50,130 nucleotides of DNA from JAEUNJ01 sp052035955. Its GTDB lineage: Bacteria; Pseudomonadota; Gammaproteobacteria; Burkholderiales; Rhodocyclaceae. Position numbers and translations under genes: made by a program. The DNA is taken from positions 1-50,130 of the forward strand of contig JBPOHD010000049.1 of NCBI GenBank assembly GCA_052035955.1. The letters run 5' to 3'. The notes under the pieces were generated by a model. The model searched no databases, was not told the origin of the DNA, and saw nothing but the letters and a program-made list of their open reading frames with translations. Positions 24,262-32,457 of this stretch are shown here, piece by piece; the first letter of the stretch is position 1; each line of letters opens with the position of its first letter.

Positions 24262-24971
24262 TGAAGCACATAGCCATCATTCTGGCCAGGGGAGGCTCGA
24301 AGCGGCTGCCCCGAAAGAACATCCTGGACTTCCATGGCAAGCCGTTGCTCGCCTGGAGTGTCGAAGCGGCACTCGGATCGGGGCAATATGACCGCGTGTT
24401 GCTGTCCACCGATGACCCGGAAATTGCGGAGGTAGGGCAGGCGTTCGGCGCGGCCGTACCTTTTCTCCGGGGTACGGCCGCAGACGACATTACGCCTTCC
24501 AGCGAGGCCACTCTTGCCGCTCTCGAGCAGGCAGAACGCCATTGGGACGAGCAATTCGATTGCGTATCCCAACTGATGGGGAACTGCCCGCTCCGTGACG
24601 CCGAAGACATCCGCCAGGCGGTTCATGGGTTCCTGGCGCGCGGTGTGGATTCGCAGCTGAGTTGTTTCCGGTTTGGCTGGATGAATCCCTGGTGGGCATT
24701 TCAACTCGATCCGCAGGACAAGCCGAAATACCTGTTTCCGGAAGCGCGCAGTGCCCGTTCTCAGGACCTGCCAGGGCTTTTTTGTCCGAGCGGCGCCCTC
24801 TGGATCGCGCGTGTCCCTGCGTTGAAAAAGGCAAGGAGCTTTTACATGCCGGACCATGCCTTTCACGAGATGAGCTGGATCTCGGCGATGGATATTGATG
24901 ATCTGGAGGACATGGAAATGGCCAAGGCCTGCTATTCCGTCAGGAAACGGGCAACGCGCCAGGGAGAATGA
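24261..24971 (+). CDS. pseF: CMP-pseudaminic acid synthetase (acylneuraminate cytidylyltransferase family)
   Basis: A 236-residue NeuA/PseF-type enzyme that couples CTP to a nonulosonic acid. The CTP-binding signature is IILARGGSKRLPRKN, followed by LLSTDDPEIAEVGQ, FLRGTAADDITPS and CVSQLMGNCPLRD. The C-terminal MDIDDLEDMEMAKA helix is standard. Start ATG 24261 overlaps the SDR stop (TGATG); the in-frame ATG 24246 would extend further into the SDR. Because pseG, pseH and pseI follow, pseudaminate is the best-supported substrate. Confidence 0.9.
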   Translation: MKHIAIILARGGSKRLPRKNILDFHGKPLLAWSVEAALGSGQYDRVLLSTDDPEIAEVGQAFGAAVPFLRGTAADDITPSSEATLAALEQAERHWDEQFDCVSQLMGNCPLRDAEDIRQAVHGFLARGVDSQLSCFRFGWMNPWWAFQLDPQDKPKYLFPEARSARSQDLPGLFCPSGALWIARVPALKKARSFYMPDHAFHEMSWISAMDIDDLEDMEMAKACYSVRKRATRQGE

Positions 24972-24972
24972 T

Positions 24973-26088
24973 CTGAGGCGCATTGTCTTCAGGGTTGATG
25001 CGTCCACCCAAATTGGAACGGGCCATGTCATGCGTTGCCTGGCGTTGGCGGAATCCCTGCGCAAGGATGACGCGCAGTGCGAGTTCGTTTGCCGGACCCA
25101 TCCGGGAAACCTGGGCGAGTTGATTCAGGGCCAGGGGTTCAAGGTGCACGCCCTTCAGCCGCTGGTCGACGCGGAGGATCGCGAATGCCATGGCAGGTCT
25201 GTCCCCTCCCACGCCCACTGGCTGGGAGCGGATTCGAAGTCTGACGCAGAGCAGACCGGGGCTTGCATCGGCAACCAAGGTGTCGACTGGTTGATCGTGG
25301 ATCATTATGCGATCGATTCCAGCTGGGAGGGGCGCCTCCGCTCCCACTGTGGCCGGCTCATGGTGATCGACGACCTGGCGGACAGAACCCACGAATGCGA
25401 TCTCCTGATCGACCAGAACCTCAATCGTGCGGCAAAAGACTACGATGCGCTGGTGCCCGCGGGGTGCCGTGTGCTTGCCGGTCCGAGATATGCCTTGATT
25501 CGTCCAGAATTTGCCGCAATGCGCGAATACAGCCTCTTGCGACGGGAGCAGTCACCCATCAGGCGGATTCTCGTCAGCATGGGCGGCGTCGACGCGAACA
25601 ATGCCACCCGTGCTGTGCTGGATGCACTCGATCGCAGCCCCCTGGACAAGGCCTGTCAGATTGCCGTCGTGCTTGGGCCTCGCGCTGCCTGGATCGATTC
25701 GGTCAGGACTCGCGCTGGGCACATGAAGTGGCGCACGGAAGTTCTGGTGGACGTAAAGAATATGGCGGAAGTGATGGCCGGAAGCGATGTCGCGGTCGGT
25801 GCGGCCGGCACGTCGGCATGGGAGCGCTGTTGCATGGGCCTGCCAACCCTGACCATGGTCCTCGCCGACAACCAGATCGAAGGCGCGAAGGCACTGGCGA
25901 GGGCGGGAGCCTCGATTATGCTGCAGAGTCGGAATGGTCTCCCAGGCGAAATCGCGGAGGCGATTGAATTCCTGTCGTCAGCCGGCCAACTGCAAGCCAT
26001 GCAGCGCGCCAGCGCCTGCGTAACGGACGGACTCGGACTGGACCGGGCAAGAACACTGATATTGGCGCCAAATGAAAGTACATCCTGA
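24973..26088 (+). CDS. pseG: UDP-2,4-diacetamido-2,4,6-trideoxy-altropyranose hydrolase, with CTG start
   Basis: A 371-residue GT-B-fold hydrolase that removes UDP from the bis-acetamido sugar. The N-terminus RRIVFRVDASTQIGTGHVMRC matches PseG, including the catalytic His in GTGHVMRC. The C-terminal half has VSMGGVDANNATRAVLDAL and the uridine-site AAGTSAWERCCMGLPTL. No ATG, GTG or TTG lies at the expected start: the frame's nearest is TTG 24895, 78 bases inside pseF. CTG 24973 falls exactly where PseG proteins begin and follows AGGGAG (24961-24966) by 6 bases, so CTG is the likely initiator. The ATG at 24968 reads straight into a stop. Confidence 0.9.
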   Translation: MRRIVFRVDASTQIGTGHVMRCLALAESLRKDDAQCEFVCRTHPGNLGELIQGQGFKVHALQPLVDAEDRECHGRSVPSHAHWLGADSKSDAEQTGACIGNQGVDWLIVDHYAIDSSWEGRLRSHCGRLMVIDDLADRTHECDLLIDQNLNRAAKDYDALVPAGCRVLAGPRYALIRPEFAAMREYSLLRREQSPIRRILVSMGGVDANNATRAVLDALDRSPLDKACQIAVVLGPRAAWIDSVRTRAGHMKWRTEVLVDVKNMAEVMAGSDVAVGAAGTSAWERCCMGLPTLTMVLADNQIEGAKALARAGASIMLQSRNGLPGEIAEAIEFLSSAGQLQAMQRASACVTDGLGLDRARTLILAPNESTS

Positions 26089-26599
26089 AGTACGGCAGCT
26101 CGCATCTGTTGACCTGGAGCCCTTGTTGGCCTGGCGGAATTTGCCCCATGTGCGCCGGCATATGCTGACTCAGCACGAGATCTCGTGGCGCGAGCATTGT
26201 GATTGGTTTGAGCGCAACGCCTCGGACCCGACGCGCCGGCTTCTGATCATCGAAGAGAGGCATGAGGCCCTTGGATTCGTGCAGTTGAAGGGCGTCGGTG
26301 CCGGCGCAATTTCCGAATGGGGATTCCTCGCTGCTCCGGACAAGCCAAAGGGCACCGGGAGGAAGTTCGGAAAGGCCGCAATAGACTATGCATTTCGATC
26401 CTTGCAAATACACAAACTGTGCGGTCAGGTTTTGGGCACCAACGAATCATCCATTCGTTTTCATTTGAGCTTGGGGTTCCGGAAGGAGGGCGTTTTGCGC
26501 CAACACCACCGCATCGAGGCCAGGTATCACGACCTCATTTGCTTCGGCCTCCTTTGTGAGGAGTGGCTCATTGCCTCGGACGACGAACGCCATGCGTGA
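26072..26599 (+). CDS. pseH: UDP-4-amino-sugar N-acetyltransferase (GNAT)
   Basis: A 175-residue GNAT-fold enzyme that acetylates the 4-amino group of the PseC product with acetyl-CoA. Family markers are PLLAWRNLPHVRRHMLTQHEISWREHCDWFE at the N-terminus (about 18-48) and the acetyl-CoA loop region APDKPKGTGRKFGKAAIDYAF (about 87-107), followed by HKLCGQVLGTNESSIRFHLSLGF. It overlaps the end of pseG by 17 bases and the start of pseI by 8, which indicates tight coupling. Confidence 0.9.
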   Translation: MKVHPEVRQLASVDLEPLLAWRNLPHVRRHMLTQHEISWREHCDWFERNASDPTRRLLIIEERHEALGFVQLKGVGAGAISEWGFLAAPDKPKGTGRKFGKAAIDYAFRSLQIHKLCGQVLGTNESSIRFHLSLGFRKEGVLRQHHRIEARYHDLICFGLLCEEWLIASDDERHA

Positions 26600-27647
26600 C
26601 GCCGAACATATCCACATCGCCGGCCGTCGGGTCGGTCCTGACGAGCCGCCTATGGTGATCGCCGAAATGTCAGCGAACCACGACGGCAGCCTGGCGCAGG
26701 CGCTCAGGATCATTGAAGCGTCGAAAGCAGCGGGAGCGGATGCCGTCAAGATTCAGACCTATACGGCCGACACCATTACCTTGAAATGCGACAGCGCGGA
26801 CTTTCGAATATCCGGCGGCTTGTGGGACGGGCGAACGCTCCATGACCTGTACGAGGAGGCGCATACGCCCTGGGAGTGGCACGCGCCCATGTTCGACCAC
26901 GCACGCAAGCTCGGGATAACGCTGTTCAGCACCCCGTTCGATACCACAGCGGTCGACCTTCTGGAAGATCTCAATTGCCCCGCCTACAAGATTGCATCCT
27001 TTGAAGCGATCGATCTGCCGCTGATCTCGTATGTCGCCAGGACGGGCAAGCCGATGATAATGTCCATGGGCATGGCCAATCTCTCGGAGGTGGCGGAGGC
27101 CATAGGCGCGGCGCGGGCGGGAGGATGCAAGCAACTGGCGATCCTGCATTGCGTCAGCGGCTATCCCGCGCCCGCCTCCGACTACAACCTGCGAACGATC
27201 CCGGACATGATCGAGCGGTTTCGCGTCGTCACGGGTCTGTCCGACCATACCCTGAACAATACGACGGCCATCGCGGGTGTCGCACTGGGGGCGGCCATCA
27301 TCGAAAAGCACTTCACCCTCGACCGCAGCCGTGGCGGACCGGATGACAGCTTCTCAATCGAGGCGACCGAATTGGCGGCTCTTTGTCGAGATGCCAAGAC
27401 CGCATGGGAAGCGAAGGGTAGAGTGAACTATGACCCCAAACAAAGCGAACTGGCAAACAGGAAGTTTCGCCGGTCCCTCTACATCGTGAAAGACATGAAG
27501 GCCGGAGACACCATTACTCCGGACGTGGTCAGGAGCATCAGACCCGGCTATGGGCTGCCGCCGAAATGCATCGAACAGGTACTGGGCAAGACCGTCAAAC
27601 AGGACTTGCCGCGAGGAACGCCCCTGAGTTGGGACGTGTTGCTTTGA
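26592..27647 (+). CDS. pseI: Pseudaminic acid synthase
   Basis: A 351-residue NeuB-family enzyme that condenses the C6 sugar with phosphoenolpyruvate to make pseudaminic acid. The TIM barrel opens with MVIAEMSANHDGSLAQAL and carries GADAVKIQTYTADT, GGLWDGRTLHDLYEEAHTP and FSTPFDTTAVDLL, all PseI-like rather than NeuB- or LegI-like. KHFTLDRSRGGPDDSFS is the metal/PEP region. The last 60 residues form an antifreeze-type SAF domain (RRSLYIVKDMKAGDTITPDVV), as usual. Start ATG 26592 overlaps pseH by 8 bases. Confidence 0.96.
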   Translation: MRDAEHIHIAGRRVGPDEPPMVIAEMSANHDGSLAQALRIIEASKAAGADAVKIQTYTADTITLKCDSADFRISGGLWDGRTLHDLYEEAHTPWEWHAPMFDHARKLGITLFSTPFDTTAVDLLEDLNCPAYKIASFEAIDLPLISYVARTGKPMIMSMGMANLSEVAEAIGAARAGGCKQLAILHCVSGYPAPASDYNLRTIPDMIERFRVVTGLSDHTLNNTTAIAGVALGAAIIEKHFTLDRSRGGPDDSFSIEATELAALCRDAKTAWEAKGRVNYDPKQSELANRKFRRSLYIVKDMKAGDTITPDVVRSIRPGYGLPPKCIEQVLGKTVKQDLPRGTPLSWDVLL

Positions 27648-27654
27648 GGTCCCG

Positions 27655-28599
27655 ATGTACAAGGCTCTGATATTGGGATGCGGAAACATCGGTGCAATGT
27701 ACGATATCGACACCGGAGCGATCGAAACGTACGCGAAGGCGTTCGACGCGGATCCGGACATTGCGTTCGAGGTGTACGACATTGACAAGTCGATAGCACT
27801 GAGGATTGCGGAACGCTATGGCGTCCGGTCTGTGGGCGACCTTGCCGACGTGAGCATCCCGGATTACGACCTTGTTGTCGTGAGCACCCCCACGCAAACG
27901 CACTACGGCTATCTGGCGGAGCTTCTCAAACGAGGGCCGCCGCTCGTCATTTGCGAAAAGCCGGTCGATACGGATCCCGCGAGGCTGGATCATCTTCTCG
28001 AGATGTACGGTGCCAGCCACACGAAAGTCCTGGTCAATTTCTTCCGCCGCTTCCAGCCCTCGATGGTCCGCCTGAAGCAGACAATCGACTCGATCCTTGG
28101 GGACGAGGAATGCACGAACATCGTCATCACCTATCAGCGTGGATTTCACAACAACTGCAGCCACGCCTTCGATCTGCTCGAGTTCCTTTTCGGACGGCCG
28201 ATTGACCTGTCGGACGCGCGGACGAGCTGCAAGTCCTACGATGAATTCGAAGCCGATCCCACCCTGAGCGTTTCCTTCGATTGGCACGGGACCAACGTCC
28301 AATGCATCGGTCTGAAGGCCGTGCAATTTTCACACTTCGAGATTTCGGTATTCTTCGTGAAGAGCGCCGTGCTGTTGAAGAACGGCGGCAACGAAATCGA
28401 AATGCTATCGACGCCTGCCCGAACGGGACGTTTCTATCCCAAGTTGCGCGTGCAGAGTCGGGAAACCGGTGTTCTCGAAGATTACATGGTCAATGTCGTT
28501 GCTGCGGCAAAGCGCATCCTGCGGCGGCAGGACCTGTTCGACAATTTCGAGCAAAGCGTGAACGTATCGAAACGCATCCTGAAAATTCTGAGCCAATAA
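27655..28599 (+). CDS. Gfo/Idh/MocA-family oxidoreductase
   Basis: A 314-residue NAD(P)-dependent oxidoreductase. It has a standard cofactor loop ILGCGNIGAMYD and the family EKP motif in VICEKPVDTD, with the second-domain HAFDLLEFLFG containing the usual His. It lies 7 bases after pseI and 4 bases before the aminotransferase gene. The pair oxidoreductase plus DegT aminotransferase is a common way to make amino sugars (oxidise, then aminate), as in WlbA/WlbE-type pathways, so these two may build a 3- or 4-amino sugar for the same glycan. That role is inference. Confidence 0.9.
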   Translation: MYKALILGCGNIGAMYDIDTGAIETYAKAFDADPDIAFEVYDIDKSIALRIAERYGVRSVGDLADVSIPDYDLVVVSTPTQTHYGYLAELLKRGPPLVICEKPVDTDPARLDHLLEMYGASHTKVLVNFFRRFQPSMVRLKQTIDSILGDEECTNIVITYQRGFHNNCSHAFDLLEFLFGRPIDLSDARTSCKSYDEFEADPTLSVSFDWHGTNVQCIGLKAVQFSHFEISVFFVKSAVLLKNGGNEIEMLSTPARTGRFYPKLRVQSRETGVLEDYMVNVVAAAKRILRRQDLFDNFEQSVNVSKRILKILSQ

Positions 28600-28603
28600 G
28601 ATC

Positions 28604-29968
28604 ATGAGCACACTTGCAATATTGGGCGGCAATCCCGTCAGGACAAAAGCCTTCCCCAACCGGGTCTCGATGGGGAAAGAGGAAAAGGCGGCCGCAATCC
28701 GGGTACTCGATTCGGACGTGCTTTCCGGATTCGTTGGTGCGGCCGGAAAATTCTTCGATGGCGGGAGGGAGGTCTTGGAATTCGAGAGGCTGTGGGCGGA
28801 TTCCTATGGCTTCCGGAACGTCATCAGCGTCAATTCCCTGACAACCGGATTGCAGGTGGCGGTCGGAGCCATCGGCATCGAGCCTGGGGACGAAGTGATT
28901 TGTTCGCCATACAGCATGTCCGCCAGTGCCACGACCGTATTGTTCTATGGGGGTATCCCGATTTTTGCCGATATCGACCCCAATCGATATACCCTGGATC
29001 CGGCATCGATCGAAAGCCGAATTTCCAGCAGAACGAAGGCCATCCTGGTGGTGCACCTGTTCGGATATCCAGCCGACATGGACGCGATCATGGCCATTGC
29101 GGACAGGCACGGGCTCAAAGTCATCGAGGATGCTGCGCAGGCGCCCGGAGTGTTCTACAAGGGTCGGCCCGTCGGAACCATCGGTGACGTCGGCGGCTTC
29201 AGTCTGAATTTCCACAAGCACATCCATACGGGCGAGGGCGGTGTGCTGGCGACGGACGATGAAGGAATCGCGCTTCGATGCAGGCTGATCCGGAATCATG
29301 GGGAGAATGCCGCCGCCGCGTACGGATTGGAAGACATTTCGAACACGATCGGCAGCAATTACCGATTCACGGAGTTGCAAGCCGCAATCGGTGCTGAACA
29401 GTTCAAGAAGCTCGCGGGAATCCTGGCCCATCGGGAAGTGTTGGCCAAGTACCTGGATGACAGGTTGCGCCCGATCGGCGGGCTGCGCATTCAGGAAGTC
29501 GAGAAGGGATCCACGCACTCCTACTACATGTATCCGGTGCGGCTCGATGAAGATGTGCTGGGAATATCGAGAAACCTGTTCCTCCGCGCGGTGGCTGCGG
29601 AGCTCCCGAAAGCGAAGTATTGGGACACGACACCCTTCGCCGAAGGCTATGTTGCACCGCTCTACTGGAACCCGGTCTACCAACGGCAGATCGCGATCGG
29701 AAAGAAGGGGTTCCCTTTCACCTGCAACCCAGGTGTGAGGTATGCGTATCCGAGAGGCCTGTGCCCGGTGACGGAAAGGCTCTACGAAAAGGAGCTGCTG
29801 CTTTCGCCCCTGGTCCGGGAAGGGATGGAAATCTCGGATATCAAGGACTTTGCCGACGCCGTCGAGAAGGTAGCGGGCAATGTCCGGGACCTGGCCGGCG
29901 CCACCGTGGGTGCGGACAGCCACGGGCTCTATGATGCGGTCCGGGCGATCGATGAGAACGTAGGATGA
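28604..29968 (+). CDS. DegT/DnrJ/EryC1/StrS-family aminotransferase, extended
   Basis: A 454-residue PLP enzyme. K205 in LNFHKHIHTGEGG is the Schiff-base lysine. Other matches are LAILGGNPVRTKAFPNR at the N-terminus, SVNSLTTGLQVAVGAIGI, CSPYSMSASATTVLFYGG and RFTELQAAIGAEQF. It is about 70-80 residues longer than typical DegT enzymes, with the extra length spread over the C-terminal third (AKYWDTTPFAEGYVAPLYWNP region onward) and the tail. The LGGNPVRT opening resembles the 3-amino-5-hydroxybenzoate/StsC-like branch, whose substrates are not always nucleotide sugars. Substrate unassigned. It overlaps a 31-codon ORF by 4 bases. Confidence 0.88.
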   Translation: MSTLAILGGNPVRTKAFPNRVSMGKEEKAAAIRVLDSDVLSGFVGAAGKFFDGGREVLEFERLWADSYGFRNVISVNSLTTGLQVAVGAIGIEPGDEVICSPYSMSASATTVLFYGGIPIFADIDPNRYTLDPASIESRISSRTKAILVVHLFGYPADMDAIMAIADRHGLKVIEDAAQAPGVFYKGRPVGTIGDVGGFSLNFHKHIHTGEGGVLATDDEGIALRCRLIRNHGENAAAAYGLEDISNTIGSNYRFTELQAAIGAEQFKKLAGILAHREVLAKYLDDRLRPIGGLRIQEVEKGSTHSYYMYPVRLDEDVLGISRNLFLRAVAAELPKAKYWDTTPFAEGYVAPLYWNPVYQRQIAIGKKGFPFTCNPGVRYAYPRGLCPVTERLYEKELLLSPLVREGMEISDIKDFADAVEKVAGNVRDLAGATVGADSHGLYDAVRAIDENVG

Positions 29969-30060
29969 TCCTCCATATCCCAGCAATCCGCTTTGGCATC
30001 GAACCGGTAACGGCAGTTGTGGAATCGTGCTGTCGTCGTGGAGCCATGGTTCGCCAATGA
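29965..30060 (+). CDS. Small coupled ORF, 31 codons, function unknown
   Basis: ATG 29965 overlaps the stop of the aminotransferase gene (ATGA), and its own TGA at 30058-30060 overlaps the ATG of the next gene at 30057, again as ATGA. It begins MILHIPAIRFG and has two adjacent Cys near the end. No family is recognised. It could be a true small protein, a coupling leader that carries ribosomes to the next gene, or the remnant of a decayed gene. The double ATGA coupling is the only evidence for translation. Confidence 0.4.
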   Translation: MILHIPAIRFGIEPVTAVVESCCRRGAMVRQ

Positions 30061-30956
30061 CCGGGGCACCCATAGCACTGGTGGCCCACGATGCCGGCGG
30101 AGCTGAACTTCTGGCGAGTTTCGCCTACCGGACCAAGCTGCAATGCAAGCTTGTCCTGGAAGGGCCGGCGGTAAGGGTATTCACGAGCAAGTTCGGGCCG
30201 GTCGAGACCTGTAGCCTGCGTGACGCGATATCGACCACGGATTCCCTCCTATGCGGAACCAGTTGGCAATCAGACCTGGAATGGGAAGCGATTGAACTGG
30301 CGCGGCAGGCGGGGAGGCGCTCGGCGGCTTTTTTGGATCACTGGGTCAACTATCTGGAAAGATTTGTTCGGAATGGCGTGAAGCATCTTCCGGACGAGAT
30401 TTGGGTGCCGGACGAATACGCGAGAACCATGGCGGCAGACGTGTTCCCCGACATCCCGATTTCACTGGTCGCCAATCCCTACTTGCTGGAGGTGCAGCGT
30501 TACCTGGCGGAGCGTCCCGGGCCGGGCAGGCCCTTCAACGAGGCGTCTCCCATCGTGTTGTTCGTTTGCGAGAACATCTCGGGGCATGCCCGCCTCCGGC
30601 ATGGCGCCGAACGCCACTGGGGTTATACGGAATTCGATGCGATCGAATACTTTCTCCGGCACAGGCACATCGTTCATCCGGGCATCTCGAAGGTGGTGAT
30701 TCGCCCCCATCCTTCGGAACTTGCGGACAAGTACCAAGGCGTTCTACACGCCCACGGCGACCTCGTCGAACTCAGTGACGGACGGGGCCTGCTGGAAGAC
30801 ATCTCCCGAACGGACATTGTCGTCGGCTGCAACAGCATGGCGATGGTCGTTGCCCTGGCGGCCGGCAAGAAGGTGGTAAGTTGCATTCCGCCAGGCGGTG
30901 CGCGGTGTTGTCTGCCACAGAAGGAAATAGTCCATTTGCGCGAAGCCACGGGGTAG
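30057..30956 (+). CDS. Putative GT-B-like surface-glycan protein, function unknown
   Basis: A 299-residue soluble protein. The N-terminus IALVAHDAGGAELLASF and the C-terminal VVIRPHPSELADKYQ and DIVVGCNSMAMVVALAAGK resemble the two halves of GT-B-fold transferases of the capsule/CDP-glycerol/PseG type; the PHPSE and the small-residue loop before a hydrophobic helix are typical of their donor site. No membrane segment or signal is present. I chose ATG 30057 over GTG 30027 because of the ATGA overlap with the small ORF upstream. A glycosyltransferase or a sugar-nucleotide hydrolase are both possible; it may use the pathway's CMP-sugar. Confidence 0.6.
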   Translation: MTGAPIALVAHDAGGAELLASFAYRTKLQCKLVLEGPAVRVFTSKFGPVETCSLRDAISTTDSLLCGTSWQSDLEWEAIELARQAGRRSAAFLDHWVNYLERFVRNGVKHLPDEIWVPDEYARTMAADVFPDIPISLVANPYLLEVQRYLAERPGPGRPFNEASPIVLFVCENISGHARLRHGAERHWGYTEFDAIEYFLRHRHIVHPGISKVVIRPHPSELADKYQGVLHAHGDLVELSDGRGLLEDISRTDIVVGCNSMAMVVALAAGKKVVSCIPPGGARCCLPQKEIVHLREATG

Positions 30957-31053
30957 CGCCAGGATGGAACCGCATCCGCGATGTGGCGCAGGATTCAAGG
31001 GCGCGGTCTGATCCGGGATCGCAGGTGATGAGTACCCGCTGATCGCGCCCGCT

Positions 31054-31983
31054 ATGACCCCGTTAGCGTTGGAGGGAAATGATTTGGTCGAGCGAAAAGT
31101 AAAGCCAGGGCATCGAATGGAGATCCGTACCGACGGGGCGCAGCCCATCAACCTCGACGATTTGCCGCTTCACACGCCCTGGGTCGCCAGGCTCCTCGCA
31201 AGTGGCGAAAGCAAGAAGGCGAAGACCGAAGAGCAGATATTGCGAGAGTACAGCGTCGATAAGTGGGGGGCATTGCTCAATCGCTGGAAGGACAACCCGT
31301 GCGACCTCGATGTCGTCAGGGAATGGGAATGCTCCCCCGATTTGATGTGTGCCTGTTCGGTTCATCAGGACTTGGTTCTCATGCGGAAAAAGGGCGCCCA
31401 TGAAACTCACGTGGCCCTGATCGAGCGGGTGCTTGCCGACAGTCCATCGCGGCATCTGGTGGAGATCGGATGCGGGTACGGCTCGGTTCTACTCGAGATA
31501 GCCCGAAGAGGCCATGTCCAGTACGATTCCATCTCCGGAATCGAATACACGGCCGAGGGAGCGGTTCTGGCAGCGGGGCTCGCCAAACGGCATGGACTGA
31601 CGGTCAATATCGGGAAAGGTGATTTTGCGTCGCCGGGCATTTCGGACCTGGCGATTCCGCCGGATGCCGATATTTTCACGTCGTTTTCATTTGCCTACGT
31701 CAGCGATTCGAGAAATGCGCTCAGGAACTTGATTGCCGTCGCGCCGAGACGGGTCCTGCATTTCGAACCGATTTTCCAGCATTGCCCGGAGACGACGACC
31801 CTGGGCCTGCTGCAAAGGCGGTATATGGACCTCAATGACTACAATTCCACGTTGCTTCCCGAGTTGAAGCAGTTGGAAGTCGATGGAGAAGTGGAATTGC
31901 TCCATGAGGAACCGGTTGTCTTCGGCGGCAATTGTCTCCTGCCGGCGTCCGTGGTTGCCTGGCGCCCCGCGAGGAAGCGATAG
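31054..31983 (+). CDS. Class I SAM-dependent methyltransferase
   Basis: Up to 309 residues. SAM motif I is LVEIGCGYGSVLLEIARRG (about 138-156), followed by an acidic residue in GIEYTAEG and a hydrophobic-Asp strand (PPDADIFTSFSFAYV). The N-terminal 120 residues form a separate helical region rich in charged residues with no domain I recognise. ATG 31054 has no ribosome-binding site, whereas TTG 31084, ten codons on, follows GGAGGG (31071-31076) by 7 bases and may be the real start. It probably methylates a sugar of the glycan, by context only. The gap of 97 bases upstream holds no clear promoter. Confidence 0.8.
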   Translation: MTPLALEGNDLVERKVKPGHRMEIRTDGAQPINLDDLPLHTPWVARLLASGESKKAKTEEQILREYSVDKWGALLNRWKDNPCDLDVVREWECSPDLMCACSVHQDLVLMRKKGAHETHVALIERVLADSPSRHLVEIGCGYGSVLLEIARRGHVQYDSISGIEYTAEGAVLAAGLAKRHGLTVNIGKGDFASPGISDLAIPPDADIFTSFSFAYVSDSRNALRNLIAVAPRRVLHFEPIFQHCPETTTLGLLQRRYMDLNDYNSTLLPELKQLEVDGEVELLHEEPVVFGGNCLLPASVVAWRPARKR

Positions 31984-32457
31984 ACGTCGCAGAGCGCCGG
32001 TGCGCCACGGCAGACGGGGAGTCGAAAGGATAAAGGACGCGATCGCGGACCCGTGTCCCGGCCGTACGGGCCGACGAGGAGCCTGCTCCCGGCTTCATCG
32101 AATCGTTCCTCAGCCGGCCGCGGCAACATACCGGGCGCTGTCGAAGTACCGTCCGCATGGGGCAAAGACCGGAATGCCCGGAAGTCCGCGGCGCAGATCG
32201 ATCGGCCTGGAAGCTGAAAACAGAGGGAAGCTCACAACACCCCTCTCGGAATCGATTAACCTTGCAACCGGACGCCGTGCCCCATGCGGGGTACGTGGGG
32301 GGGCTGGTTGGCATCGCAGCCAAAGCCGCCGGCATGCCGGCGCCAGCACCTCTATGGGTGCTTGGCCATTGGCCTTGCCCGGCGCCAGCCCCATCGGCTT
32401 TCACCGTCAACGTCTTTTGACCTTGTCGACCAGGCAGGCATTGCGGAAGAGATCAAG
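31984..32457. other. 474-base non-coding stretch with three consecutive hairpins
   Basis: No convincing gene is seen. The frame of the following gene is open back to ATG 32284, but the 58 residues this would add look like translated non-coding DNA. Between 32308 and 32365 three inverted repeats follow one another. Whether the region carries a promoter or an attenuator cannot be decided from sequence. Confidence 0.5.
32308..32365. repeat. Three tandem inverted repeats (hairpin cluster)
   Basis: First, TTGGC (32308-32312) pairs with GCCAA (32319-32323). Second, CGCCGGCATGCCGGCG (32327-32342) is a perfect 16-bp palindrome. Third, AGCACC (32345-32350) pairs with GGTGCT (32357-32362), extendable to CC/GG with one bulge. 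No T-tract follows, so it is not a standard terminator. Confidence 0.6.

Noticed and set aside
18648..27647. Legionaminic rather than pseudaminic acid pathway
   Set aside because: PseB, PseC, PseH and PseI sequence features, especially the PseI barrel motifs and a separate PseG hydrolase, fit pseudaminate. No NeuC/LegG-type epimerase-hydrolase is seen.
32284..32457. N-terminal extension of the PFTS-like protein to ATG 32284
   Set aside because: The 58 added residues have no protein-like pattern, cross a hairpin cluster, and ATG 32284 has no ribosome-binding site, while TTG 32458 has one.
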